64,000 nt of DNA. Source: Candidatus Electrothrix aestuarii (GTDB taxonomy: Bacteria > Desulfobacterota > Desulfobulbia > Desulfobulbales > Desulfobulbaceae). The stretch covers positions 3,437,907 to 3,501,906 of the forward strand of contig CP159373.1 in assembly GCA_032595685.2 (NCBI GenBank), in the 5' to 3' direction. Under the pieces are notes generated by a model. The model saw nothing but the letters and a program-made list of their open reading frames with translations, was not told the DNA's origin and made no database searches. Made by a program: the position numbers and the translations under genes. This document shows, in pieces, positions 45,263-54,856 of this stretch (its first letter is position 1; each line of letters starts with the position of its first letter).

Positions 45263-46442
45263 GAGATTCCGCAACTTTTTGCATCAGGGCCGATGCTTGT
45301 TTGGCATCAAGACTTCCTGCGAGGAAGCGATAAAATCCTTTACGGATTCCCTCCCAAGCATAACTCATGCTGGGTTCGCTGGGCATTGCCCTGGCAATCT
45401 CAAGCTGTCTCAGAAATTGCCGTTGATTGGGATCAGCCTGCTGCTTGAAATCATTTAACACTTTTTTATGCACAGGAAGGCGTTTCAGTGCTGTATACCA
45501 GCGTCGTTGAATCGGTTCACTTTGCATGGTCATGGTAAACTGTTCCAGGATTTTTCTCTTTGGACCTTGCAATGCTTTTCCAGGAAAGACCAGTGCATGT
45601 GTCGAATACATCGGAGTCACAGGTTTCGTTCCGATTGATGGGATTACTGCAACGCCGAAGTCTTGGCCCAGCTCCTTTTCTGTTTGCAGATAAGCCCAGT
45701 CACCGTTCAGGGCATAGGCAAAATCTCCCTTAAAAAAACGTTTTGTACCGCAATTGCTGTTACAGTCCCGAGGAATAAGCCCTTTATCGGCAAGAGATTT
45801 GTAGAACGTAAGAGCATCTTGCATCGCCTTGGTATTCAGGGTAATTTCCCCTCCTTCCATTGGCCAGCCCCCAAATGGTCCCATAAAACCGACAAACCAG
45901 TAGACATCATTATAACTCCAACCTATAGGTTTTACGCCTTGCTGTTCCAATGCTGCTTTTTGGGCATAAAGCTCGGCCCAAGTTGTCGCAGGTGTTTTGA
46001 CTTTTTTTTTATTATAATACATCATAATATGGTTGCCCCCGAGTATAGGTGCCCCATATATTTTTCCGCCAATTCGCACTGTTCCATAGGCATTCTCTCC
46101 TATATCAGGGTTGTTAAGAGACGCCGGGACCTCTGATAAGTTGATTAAGGAAAAAAGTCCGACAAAATCGGAGGGAACAAGTGCTATTTCGGGCATTCGA
46201 CCACGTAAGGCCCTCTTGATAAGGGCTTGTTTGAGGTGATTTACAGGGATATATTCAGCTTTTATTTGCACCCCGTGTTTTTTGCTGAATTCGGCACATA
46301 TATCGCGTATAAATTCTTTTGCTGTTGCTTCCTTATGCCAGAGATAGATTTTTTTTTCATCTGAATGAGCTGCCGAGGCAAAGAAAAAGAAGAGCGCAAT
46401 ACATATGCCTTTTATTATATATTTACTCGACATATTCTTCAT
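45255..46442 (-). CDS. Periplasmic extracellular solute-binding protein (family 1, sugar type)
   Basis: About 395 residues from 46442 (a second ATG nine bases later is equally good). Signal peptide IIKGICIALFFFFASAAHS, then a maltose-binding-protein-like fold: KKIYLWHKEATAKEFIRDIC, IALVPSDFVGLFSLI, GKIYGAPILGGNHIMMYYNKK, ALNGDWAYLQTEKELG and STHALVFPGKALQGPKRK. There are no ABC permease or ATPase genes next to it. Its stop overlaps the start of the adenylate cyclase, so it probably presents a ligand to the cyclase sensor rather than to a transporter. Confidence 0.85.
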   Translation of the reverse strand: MKNMSSKYIIKGICIALFFFFASAAHSDEKKIYLWHKEATAKEFIRDICAEFSKKHGVQIKAEYIPVNHLKQALIKRALRGRMPEIALVPSDFVGLFSLINLSEVPASLNNPDIGENAYGTVRIGGKIYGAPILGGNHIMMYYNKKKVKTPATTWAELYAQKAALEQQGVKPIGWSYNDVYWFVGFMGPFGGWPMEGGEITLNTKAMQDALTFYKSLADKGLIPRDCNSNCGTKRFFKGDFAYALNGDWAYLQTEKELGQDFGVAVIPSIGTKPVTPMYSTHALVFPGKALQGPKRKILEQFTMTMQSEPIQRRWYTALKRLPVHKKVLNDFKQQADPNQRQFLRQLEIARAMPSEPSMSYAWEGIRKGFYRFLAGSLDAKQASALMQKVAESHD

Positions 46443-46668
46443 AGAGTGTAACGGGCCTGTTGCATTCACTGTATATGCTCGAAGAAGGATGGCTCACGGA
46501 ATATTCTGAAAAAATTTAACACGTCGGAAAAAAGATGGGATGTATTCCGTATCTGTTCAACTTCACCGCTAGGTGGTCATTATTTTTTGTCGGTCTATCG
46601 AAGTGAGGCTTAAACAGAATATTTGAGTGGATATAATAACCCTATCTAGGAAAAATAAGGAGGAAAAA

Positions 46669-48507
46669 ATGATTGAGTTGGCACAGGTCGGAGCCCATGT
46701 TGGGCTAACCGGTCGGAATAGTCTGCAACTCGGGCTGTATCTTCCAGGGATTAGCACAGATAAACACTATAGCCTTTATGCGGATATAATCCATAGTGCT
46801 GATCAGTTCTCTCCTGATATTGAAGCTGTTTCTGTTGAGCTAACAGAAAGGGATCGCCAAACTGGTCTCTGGCAGTTTCAGGGGGATATAAATGCATTAC
46901 CCCAGATTGGTAGTCTAGGACAACCTGGGCGATATTTGTATCGTTATCGATTGCATCGGGACGGACAAGAGCTGATTTATTCTTTTGCCGATCCCTATGC
47001 TGTGCTGAGTGGAAGCGGAACAAATTCGGCCTTTGATTTTCAGGTACAGGATGATTTTCAGTGGACAGACAGTGCGTTTTCTGTTCCTGATATCAGTGAA
47101 TTAATTATCTACGAAATGATGGTAGATGATTTTGCCAATACTTTTGAGGGAGTGCTGGAAAAACTCATTTATTTGGAGTCCCTGGGGGTAAACTGTATCG
47201 AATTGATGCCGGTAACCAATATTCCAGAGCCGTACCGCTGGGGCTATATGCCGATGAGTTATTTTGCCATAGAAGAACGTTATGGTGATGCCAATATGCT
47301 GAAAAGGCTGGTCAATGCCTGTCACGAGCGCGGCATTGCGGTGATTCATGATGCCGTCTATGCCCATATGCACGATGAGTTTTGCTATCATAAGGTATAT
47401 AGAATAACAGAGGAAGAAAATCCTATGATAGGACCTTTTGCCGCTGATGTGTTCGGAATAGGGACTGATTTTACCAAGGAATTCACCTTTGATTATTTCA
47501 CGGCAGTTAATAGGTATTTCTTAGACGAGCTGCATTTTGATGGTTTTCGTTACGACTATGTACCGGGCATTTATGACGGCCCTCTCGGGAAAGGCTACTC
47601 CCGGCTTGTTTATGAAACATATCAATACAGTAAGGATATTCCGCGCTTTCGTGGAGGAACGCATACGCGTATTATTCAGGTTGCTGAACATCTGGATATG
47701 CCGAAAAAAATTATGCAAGAGACCTACACCACGGCCAGCAAGAGATGGAATCCTATGCTGAAGGCGCAGGATATGTTAAGGGATTACGGCTCAGTACCAG
47801 AAGAATTTATTGATGAGATATTGCTCATTGATGTATCAGACCCCTGGCCCAGAGAGTATCGTAATGAAAAAGATGGTGATGTCTTTCCGGTCGCGCCCTT
47901 ACAGTTTTTGGAAAGCCATGATAGGAGTCGTCTTATGTATATTGCCAGTGAGGCAGAACCCTTAAGTGATGGCGGCTTTGACCTGTTCGGACGGGATAGA
48001 AGGAATTGGCATCGCCTTCAGCCCTTCGCTATTGCCTTGATGACAGCAGAAGGGGTCCCTCTTCTTTGGCAGGGGCAGGAATTTGGGGAAATCTACGGGA
48101 AAGATGATATTGGTGGCTCACGGGTTTTGGCAGCCCGTCCTTTGCACTGGAATTTTTTTTATGAGCGAGAAGGGCGTGCCCTGGTGAATCTTTACAGGCG
48201 ACTCGGCAAGTTGCGACACCAATATTCAGCTTTGCGGAGCCGCGATTCCATCTTTTATAGGCAATACTCAAAGTTGGACCAGGGTCTCGTTGCCTATCTT
48301 CGCTTGCCAGCACAACAAAACGAAACTTCGGTATTGGTTTTGATTAATTTCAGTGACGAGGACGGAACGTTACGTGTTCCATTTTCCTCAGGCCGTTGGC
48401 AGGAACAGCTGATGTCGGATAAGGAGATGTTTGAGGTTGATCACAGTGGTGATTATGAAGTTCATCTGCCTTCTAATTACGGGAAAATATTTGTTCGAAT
48501 AGATTGA
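46669..48507 (+). CDS. Glycoside hydrolase family 13 (alpha-amylase superfamily) enzyme
   Basis: The start at 46669 has GGAGG six bases upstream and gives 612 residues. An N-terminal beta domain (CBM48-like, about 1-130) is followed by a (beta/alpha)8 barrel: LGVNCIELMPVTNI, GIAVIHDAVYAH, the nucleophile region FDGFRYDYVPG, the acid/base Glu in IIQVAEHLDMP and the third acid in FLESHDRSRL. A C-terminal beta domain completes it. The layout resembles malto-oligosyltrehalose trehalohydrolase or branching enzymes more than simple amylases. No signal peptide, so it acts inside the cell, probably on glycogen-type glucans. Transcribed away from the solute-binding protein gene. Confidence 0.85.
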   Translation: MIELAQVGAHVGLTGRNSLQLGLYLPGISTDKHYSLYADIIHSADQFSPDIEAVSVELTERDRQTGLWQFQGDINALPQIGSLGQPGRYLYRYRLHRDGQELIYSFADPYAVLSGSGTNSAFDFQVQDDFQWTDSAFSVPDISELIIYEMMVDDFANTFEGVLEKLIYLESLGVNCIELMPVTNIPEPYRWGYMPMSYFAIEERYGDANMLKRLVNACHERGIAVIHDAVYAHMHDEFCYHKVYRITEEENPMIGPFAADVFGIGTDFTKEFTFDYFTAVNRYFLDELHFDGFRYDYVPGIYDGPLGKGYSRLVYETYQYSKDIPRFRGGTHTRIIQVAEHLDMPKKIMQETYTTASKRWNPMLKAQDMLRDYGSVPEEFIDEILLIDVSDPWPREYRNEKDGDVFPVAPLQFLESHDRSRLMYIASEAEPLSDGGFDLFGRDRRNWHRLQPFAIALMTAEGVPLLWQGQEFGEIYGKDDIGGSRVLAARPLHWNFFYEREGRALVNLYRRLGKLRHQYSALRSRDSIFYRQYSKLDQGLVAYLRLPAQQNETSVLVLINFSDEDGTLRVPFSSGRWQEQLMSDKEMFEVDHSGDYEVHLPSNYGKIFVRID

Positions 48508-48548
48508 AATGAGGTTGGGGGAGAGGGAAGTACACGTGATAATTTTGT

Positions 48549-48574
48549 AACCGGAGAAGGTGTTTCTCCGGTTT
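48549..48574. terminator. Bidirectional terminator between GH13 and the orange-protein-type operon
   Basis: AACCGGAGAA (48549-48558), loop GGTGT, TTCTCCGGTT (48564-48573): a perfect 10-bp stem flanked by T-rich sequence on both strands, between two convergent genes. Confidence 0.8.
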
Positions 48575-48607
48575 ATTGGTCGTGCTACGGGAGGAGGGAA
48601 AAGGAGC

Positions 48608-49492
48608 TTACTCCAATAAGCCTTCCACCACCTTATGCAGCTTTTTTATTGCCAAAGATGAGGGAGCATCTGGATACATCTTCACACCCAGGTCCCCCCG
48701 AGCTAAGGCCTGGGGCAAATAGGGATCATAGGGGATTTCGCCGAGTAAAGGGAGCTCGTTCCCGGTCAACCAGTCCCGTGTTGTTTGAGCGGATTGCGGG
48801 TCCATATCGCTTCGATTGAGCACGGCACCGGCAGGTATCTTGAATCCTTGAACCACCTCGGTAATTCGTTGCAGATCGCTCAAGGCAGATGGGGTGGGTT
48901 CGCTGACCAGGATGGCATAATCCGCACCTTTTAATGCTGCTATCACCGGGCAACCTATTCCTGGAGGGCCATCTGTGAGCAGCAGGTCGCAGCCGCACAG
49001 AGAGGCCTCCTGGCGTGCCTGCCGTTTAACGATATCCACCAACCGTCCTGAGCTGGACTCACCGATTCCTAATTCTCCAGCCACCACCCGAACAGTTCCT
49101 GAGGTTACAAAGTTAATCTGACCGTTTTCTACCGGGTGAACCGAGACCGCCTCTTCTGGGCAAACCAGAGAGCATACCCCGCAGCCCTCGCAGGAATAGC
49201 TTATGATGACAGGTTTCTCTGTACCTATAATAGAGTCGAAGGCACAGGCGCTTACACAATTCATGCATCGGCTGCATTTATCATAGTCAATTATTGCCTT
49301 GTCCGAGGCTGTGACTCCTGTGCTGCGGTCGAACTCGGCTCCCAGCACAATGTGGAGATTGGGCGCATCAACATCCGTGTCAGCCAAGGTAAGGCGATAT
49401 TTTCCATTTTCTGTCAGCAGGTGAGCCAGGGCCGCTGTCAGTGAGGATTTGCCCACCCCGCCCTTACCACTGAGAATAACGATCTCCTTCAT
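48608..49492 (-). CDS. MinD/Mrp-type ATPase with inserted ferredoxin domain (copy 1)
   Basis: 294 residues. Deviant Walker A VILSGKGGVGKSSLTAALA at the N-terminus. Two [4Fe-4S] ferredoxin motifs are inserted at about 70-115 (CSRCMNCVSACAFDS and CEGCGVCSLVCPEEA), and DLLLTDGPPGIGCPV is the switch/Walker B-like stretch. This domain layout matches the paired ParA/MinD ATPases of the Desulfovibrio orange-protein (Orp) clusters. Its ATG overlaps the stop of copy 2 by 4 bases (ATGA). Confidence 0.9.
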   Translation of the reverse strand: MKEIVILSGKGGVGKSSLTAALAHLLTENGKYRLTLADTDVDAPNLHIVLGAEFDRSTGVTASDKAIIDYDKCSRCMNCVSACAFDSIIGTEKPVIISYSCEGCGVCSLVCPEEAVSVHPVENGQINFVTSGTVRVVAGELGIGESSSGRLVDIVKRQARQEASLCGCDLLLTDGPPGIGCPVIAALKGADYAILVSEPTPSALSDLQRITEVVQGFKIPAGAVLNRSDMDPQSAQTTRDWLTGNELPLLGEIPYDPYLPQALARGDLGVKMYPDAPSSLAIKKLHKVVEGLLE

Positions 49493-50454
49493 AACTGCTG
49501 CTCCTGTTGAGTTTGATTATGTGGGGATAAGTAAGTGGCTGTCAGATGGTCTGTCATTTTCAGAAAGATTTCTGCTGCCGCTGAATTGGGCAGAAGATCA
49601 ACTACTGGTGTTCCTTTCAGATAACCAGCCAGGAGGTCCTTATCCAGTTTGATTTCCGCTGCAATAGCAGCTGAAGCAGCTTGGGCTGCCTGCTCGACCT
49701 TTTCTTTCTGTCCTGGCAAGTTGGCTCGGTTAATCACAACGCTTCGTTGGATGCTGAACATATCTAAAAGCGAGAGGATGAGCTCAAGGTCATGGGAGCC
49801 CAAGGGGGTTGGTTCAGTAACAGCCAACACATGCTTAGCCCCTTTTAATGCGCCGATCACATTGCAATGCGTGCCTGGGGCTGTATCCACCAGGATAATG
49901 TCAAAGAGTTCTGCATCAGCAAAGGCAGCGTCCCTGACCGCATTGACTATCAAGGCACTTTCTGCCAGACCCGGTTGCAGAGCCCCGGTGTAGAGGGTGA
50001 GCTTACCTCGCTTGGTTTTGTACAGCGTACCGACGGAGTGACTTCCTTGGCTGATCGCACCTGCTGGGCAAACCAGATAGCAGGCTTCGCAGCCATTACA
50101 TTCCCCCATCAAGGTAATGCTTTTCTCCTTGGGGCGGAACAGACTGTTCATTTGGCAGGCCTTGACACATTTCTGGCAGTCCGTACATTGAGCCGAGTCA
50201 AAGATTGGCTGCATGATTGTGACCGGTTGAGGATTTTCCAGGGGAATACCAAGGAGGAGGCTGTCGTTAGGTGCGTCCACGTCTGCATCAACAAGAGCAA
50301 CTTTTTTGCCCTGGGCAACAAAGGCCGCAGCCAGATTTACCGCCACGGTCGATTTGCCTACCCCGCCCTTACCACCAGTAATGCCAATGATCGGCGTACT
50401 GAAGGATGTATTATGAAAATGTCTGATGATTTCCGGGTGCAGTCTTTTATTCAC
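49489..50454 (-). CDS. MinD/Mrp-type ATPase with inserted ferredoxin domain (copy 2)
   Basis: The GTG at 50454 is chosen: it overlaps the NifX-like stop as GTGA and has AGGAGGGG just upstream. The open frame begins 51 bases earlier with TTG, inside the previous gene. 321 residues: Walker A IIGITGGKGGVGKSTVAV, ferredoxin motifs CTDCQKCVKACQMNS and CNGCEACYLVCPAGA, and DIILVDTAPGTHCNVIG. Clearly paralogous to copy 1; the two probably form a heterodimer that handles a metal cluster. Confidence 0.9.
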   Translation of the reverse strand: MNKRLHPEIIRHFHNTSFSTPIIGITGGKGGVGKSTVAVNLAAAFVAQGKKVALVDADVDAPNDSLLLGIPLENPQPVTIMQPIFDSAQCTDCQKCVKACQMNSLFRPKEKSITLMGECNGCEACYLVCPAGAISQGSHSVGTLYKTKRGKLTLYTGALQPGLAESALIVNAVRDAAFADAELFDIILVDTAPGTHCNVIGALKGAKHVLAVTEPTPLGSHDLELILSLLDMFSIQRSVVINRANLPGQKEKVEQAAQAASAAIAAEIKLDKDLLAGYLKGTPVVDLLPNSAAAEIFLKMTDHLTATYLSPHNQTQQEQQL

Positions 50455-50996
50455 TGTCCCCTCCTGCGGCCCTGACCATTGCCTGTGCCTGTGCCCTTGC
50501 CGCAACCGCAGCCTCCTTTTCCTTGGCCCTGGCCCCGACCCTGCCCTTGTCCCATACCATATCCGCCCCCTTGGCTACGAGTTGCTCCTGGTCCTGAGCA
50601 TTGTCTTGCGTTGGATGATTCCGAAGCAGGGGAGGGTGAAGCAGGCGTGTCGGTCTCGGCCTGATTGTAAGCTCCATACTCTCCTGCTCGAAATTGCTCC
50701 AGGGCTTCGGCTACGGTAGACTTTTCTAATCCTTCATACATTCCAACCCCGGATGCCTCAAGGGCTGCTTTTGCCTTAGGCCCCAATCTGCCTGTAAGTA
50801 CGGCATCGACCCCGTGTTCGCTCATGGTTTGAGCTGCCGCAATGCCAGCACCTTGTGAAGCCTGAGAGTTGCTGTTTTCAATGCCCTGGGTTGTCCCTGA
50901 TTCTATATCAATAAGAACAAACCAAGGGGCCCTGCCAAAGGCGGCGTCTGTTGCTGCGTTCAGATCGTTTCCAGCTGCGGTAATACAGAGTTTCAT
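50451..50996 (-). CDS. NifX/NifB-like (orange-protein type) domain protein with Gly/Gln-rich tail
   Basis: 181 residues. Residues 1-105 are a dinitrogenase iron-molybdenum cofactor-binding fold: AAGNDLNAATDAAFGRAPWF, GAGIAAAQTMSEHGVDAVLTG, and LGPKAKAALEASGVGMYEG. After residue 115 comes a low-complexity tail made of GQG/GKG repeats with a GGCGCGKG motif, probably able to bind metal. In Desulfovibrio, the Orp protein of the same fold carries a Mo-Cu sulfide cluster and is encoded with the same two ATPases. First gene of the three-gene operon. Confidence 0.85.
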   Translation of the reverse strand: MKLCITAAGNDLNAATDAAFGRAPWFVLIDIESGTTQGIENSNSQASQGAGIAAAQTMSEHGVDAVLTGRLGPKAKAALEASGVGMYEGLEKSTVAEALEQFRAGEYGAYNQAETDTPASPSPASESSNARQCSGPGATRSQGGGYGMGQGQGRGQGQGKGGCGCGKGTGTGNGQGRRRGQ

Positions 50997-51071
50997 CTTT
51001 TGTCTCCAATTTTTACTGTATGTTTTTACTTGACTTTTAAAGATTAAAGCGTGCGTTTTTTTTGTATTCTA

Positions 51072-51087
51072 TTGTGCATATGCACAA
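51072..51087. promoter_or_regulatory. Perfect 16-bp palindrome upstream of the orange-protein-type operon
   Basis: TTGTGCATATGCACAA, 76 bases ahead of the NifX-like start on the minus strand and about 270 ahead of the malate dehydrogenase gene on the plus strand. Size and symmetry are those of a dimeric regulator site. The rest of 50997-51354 is AT-rich and holds no gene. Confidence 0.6.
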
Positions 51088-51354
51088 AATATACAGCCGG
51101 AAATATTTTGTCAACGGTTAGTTAACTGAGATGTTATTTTTGTTTTACAGAGCTTTCAGCAGGCATTATAACTATTTCTCATGAGCCAATAAAAACGCTG
51201 CTGATCAGCTAGCTGATGTCCAATGAAAAATACAGCGACAGAGGCACGTGGTTGAATAAGCGGTTCAACTTTATTTTTTGTTTGTATTATGATAATTTTT
51301 CTTATATAGAATTTATTTTTCCACGTGGGTAAATAAAAGACCGGAGGTGTACTT

Positions 51355-52603
51355 ATGGATATAACTGTTATTGGAGCGGGAGGATCTGTAGGGCGCGTAC
51401 TCACTCAATTAATTATTTCAGAACGGTTACTTGATAGAGAAAAACACTTGATGCTCCTCGGAAATCCTACAGGATCGAGTAGAAGGCATTTGCCGGGATT
51501 CTCGGTGGACTTATTAGATGCCTATGCAGGACTGTGTCCACATATTGATGTGGAATTCGATTCTACAGCAATACAAGGGGATTTGATTGTCATGGCAGCG
51601 GGAAAAACCTTCCCGGTTGATATCAGCCATGCAGGCAGTAACCGAGACATGCTTGCGCAAGAGAATGCTCCTATATTCGAGCATTATGCCTCTAACTTGG
51701 CACGATATGGGCATGGTCACGAAATAGTTATCTGTGTTTCGAATCCTAACGAACTTGCCGTATCCATTTTTGCCAAACATTTAGGACCGAAACGGGTCAT
51801 TGGCATGGGGGCTTTTCTCGATTCGCAGCGGTTTAAAAAGGAAATAGCGATCAGTCTTGGTATTTCAAGGCAACGTGTTCATGCATTCATGCTTGGTGAG
51901 CATGGGCAAAACATGGTTCCCCTGTGGAGTGGTGTTCATATTTATGGCTTTAGCGATGAGCAATTGAGCGAGGTTTTTTTGAAAATACGGAAGGAATGCC
52001 CACTGAATCAGCTTTTTGCAAAGGTTGCGCGAGTGAGAAAGGAGATTACGGCGATGATGTCGGAAGGGAAAATCAGTGAATGCTACGAGATGGTTTCTCA
52101 GTATCCACCAGATATTCGCGCAATCGTGAAGCCATTTATCACCCATTTTTCCGGCATGCTTCATATACCCCGAAAAGTAGTTGACACTTTCCGCAAGAAC
52201 TGTGCCAAGCTATCGGGACAGGACAAGCCTAATAGTATCGCAACAGTTTAACTTTACAGGTGTTGTAATAGATTTCTTGTCTTGAATGAGCCACGACTCA
52301 TCCAGAAAGTGTCAACCGGCATATGAAGCATGCCATTTTTCCGGGGCAAAGACAGCCGTTGGTACAGCAAAGGCGACCTTGAAGCTCCTTCAGGCAATTA
52401 CTATGGGACATGATACGCTGATCGCCGGTCAAGTCCATGCAGGAGGAGCTTTTTACGGTATCGACAGTACCATTGGTGTTCCCTTTATTATGGGAAATAA
52501 GGGAGTAGAAAAGATTGTTGAATTACCAATGGTGGAAGAGGAAAAGGCTCTGTTGAAACAATGCGCTGAGCATGTTAATCAGAAGTTGAAGCCGTTCTTG
52601 TAA
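51355..52603 (+). pseudogene. Malate/lactate dehydrogenase-family gene, interrupted by a MITE
   Basis: The first part (51355-52152) encodes an NAD-binding fold (MDITVIGAGGSVGRVL), the VMAAGKTFPVD and CVSNPNELAV stretches, and the catalytic His in AFMLGEHGQNMVPLW. A 182-bp element then intervenes. From 52343 the frame continues with GAKTAVGTAKATLKLLQAI, GVPFIMGNKGVEKIVELPM and the normal C-terminus to the stop at 52603. Removing the element and one 8-base target copy rejoins ACC CAT TTT TCC with GGG GCA AAG in frame, giving a 352-residue protein. As it stands, translation ends in the element after 298 residues, without the C-terminal helix and substrate-site part. Confidence 0.92.
52153..52334. 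mobile_element. MITE, 182 bp, inside the malate dehydrogenase gene
   Basis: The ends are inverted: GGCATGCTTCATAT at 52153-52166 and ATATGAAGCATGCC at 52321-52334. Further inside, GTTGACACTTTC (52180-52191) is matched inverted by GAAAGTGTCAAC (52305-52316). The left arm has about 10 extra bases between the two conserved blocks. The flanks carry an 8-base direct repeat ATTTTTCC (52145-52152 and 52335-52342). No coding capacity. The parent IS is not in the window. Confidence 0.92.
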
Positions 52604-53203
52604 GTCTTGTATACCATGTTTGAGGGTGAACGCTATTCAAGATGCTTAGAGTAAAAAGAAACATAGCTGATATTTTAGTATTTCTTGGATTGGGTGCAAA
52701 ACCTGAGAGGAGAACTGAACCTGTCCTCGACTACGATAAGATGATCGTTCTCGATGCAGAGCGGTTAGCTGAAACAGGAATTAAGGAGGTCTACGAAGAA
52801 ATAAAACCAACGCTCCAGTTGTATGTTTCTGAGCCAGCAGAGATTATTGAAATTGACGGCAGCGAACTTGCGAAGTACAGCGTTCTCTGTGCTGGCATTA
52901 CATATGCCATTTACTCCCCCACATTACTTGATACCGAGGGAGAATCTTGGGGAAGAGCGACGCATGCATTAGAACCTGTTGAAAAACTATTTATACCTAT
53001 TTAGCATCTTCCTGATTGATGCTATGTAAACCATAGTTTCGGCTGATTGCGCCTGTCGCTCGTAGTCGATCATCAGTCTTCGATCCCATTGGAACCAGCC
53101 GAAGGTCCTTTCAATAATCCAGCGTTTCGGCACCACTTGAAACCCTTTAGTCTTCAAGGTGGGAGCGATTTCCAACCGGCACTGAAAGGCGCACCATAAA
53201 TAG

Positions 53204-54856
53204 ATTGTCCTTAAAAACTCTCAGCGCGCTGATTTTAAATGAAAAAGTTATAAAAATATTGTAAAATATGCATACTTTTGACGTTCACCCCCTCATAAGG
53301 CATGCACATGATCAGGTACACCAGTGACAGACAGCTTACACTTGAAGGATTCAGCCTTCCCTTTGGAGGCAAACTGAACCCTGACAACAGATGGATCAAA
53401 TGGCATAAAGTTATTCCGTGGGATGAGTTCGCCATCAGATATTACCGAACATTGGACCCGCGTCAGGGGCGACCTGCCAAAAATGCCAGATTGGTGATCG
53501 GCGCGTTAATCATTAAACATAAGCTGACGCTCAGTGACGAAGAAACCGTACTCCAGATTCAGGAGAACCCCTATCTTCAGTATTTTGTTGGGTTTTCTTC
53601 TTTTCAAGACAAGCAACCTCTAGCTCCGAGCCTGTTTGTTGAGATTCGAAAACGGATGGGAAAGGATGTCTTTTCTGCGTTTGAAGAAGTGATTTTGGAA
53701 AAACTTGCTCTCTCAAAGAAAAGTACGACAAATGAAGATGAAAAAGAGGATAAGGGTGAGGAAGAGCCCGTTGAAAATAAGGGGAAAATGCTTGTCGATG
53801 CAACGGTTGCTGAGCAAGCGATTCGTTACCCGACTGATCTGAGTTTACTCAACGAAGCTCGTGAGATTTCCGAGCAGCTGATTGATGATCTGTACAAACA
53901 GAGTGGCTACCCCAAAAAGCCCAGGACATATCGGAGAGTTGCTCGCAAAAACTACCTGAATCTGGCTAAAAAAAGAAACCAGGCAAAAAAATCTGCGGCG
54001 CGGACTTCGGCAGCAATTACAGTACGTCCGAAGAAATTTACGATATATTGATGAGTTGCTTGATAATGTTGGATCGGCACCTTTTCCACTTCCCCATCAG
54101 CAACAACGACAGTATTGGATCATTCAGCATGTGTATCGCCAGCAGGATGAGATGTACAAAAACGAAAACGACGCTGCGATGACCGAATTGTTTCCATTGC
54201 CCAACCTCATGTACGACCAATAGTTCGTGGGAAAGCAGGTAAAAATGTGGAGTTCGGTGCCAAACTCAGCGTGAGCATGGTCGATGGTTTGGCTTTTGTC
54301 GATCATATTGGTTGGGATGCCTTCAACGAAGGCACGGATTTGCAGGCGCAGGTGGAAAACTACAAACGCCGAAATGGCTACTATCCTGCTGCAGTGCTTG
54401 CTGATCAAATTTACGGAACAAGAGAAAATCGTAAATATCTCAAAGAGAAAGGCATTCGATTTGGTGGTAAACGAATGGGCAGGTCCCCGAAAGAGACAGA
54501 AGAAAACAAAGAACGTCTTCGGGAACTGAAAGCACAACGGATTCGGGATAGTCGAGAACGGATCCCCATTGAGGGAAATTTGGCCAAGGAAAAAACGGCT
54601 ACCGACTCAACTACATCCGGGCAAAACTTCAGAGAACCTCTGAAGCATGGATTAACTGTATTTTCCTGGTCATGAATCTGATGGTTCTGCTCAGGAAGTT
54701 GCAGGAACAGCTTGAAAATTTATATCTTTCACGGTTTTTACTTTTACGCAGCCAGCTGAATCATATTAGCGCTCGATTTTTTGCGTTCTTTGAGCAAATG
54801 CCAAGGCAAGTCCTGCAGTATTGCCTGTATGAGAGGTTGGCTTTTTGAGGATGCTC
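53204..54856 (+). mobile_element. Second IS (IS5/IS1182-type), 1653 bp, nested in the first
   Basis: The 7-base direct repeat TAAATAG stands at 53197-53203 and 54857-54863. The ends show a short imperfect inverted repeat with core TCCTYAAAAA (53208-53217 at the left, and GCATCCTCAAAAAG read inward at the right). It carries one frameshifted transposase gene. Exact ends could shift by one or two bases. Confidence 0.85.
53302..54848 (+). pseudogene. IS1182-like transposase, at least three frameshifts
   Basis: The N-terminal frame (53302-54051) carries QLTLEGFSLPFGGKLNP, DPRQGRPAKNARLVIGALII and ENPYLQYFVGFSSFQDKQPL, the start of DUF772/InsH-type transposases. A second frame covers RRNLRYIDELLDNV...YWIIQHVYRQQ (about 54030-54165). 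A third gives RRCDDRIVSIAQPHVRPIV and runs on through GKNVEFGAKLSVSMVDGLAF to about 54605. A final frame gives KLQRTSEAWINCIFLVMNLM and ends at 54848. All pieces lie in the correct order, so the gene is full length but dead. Confidence 0.88.
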
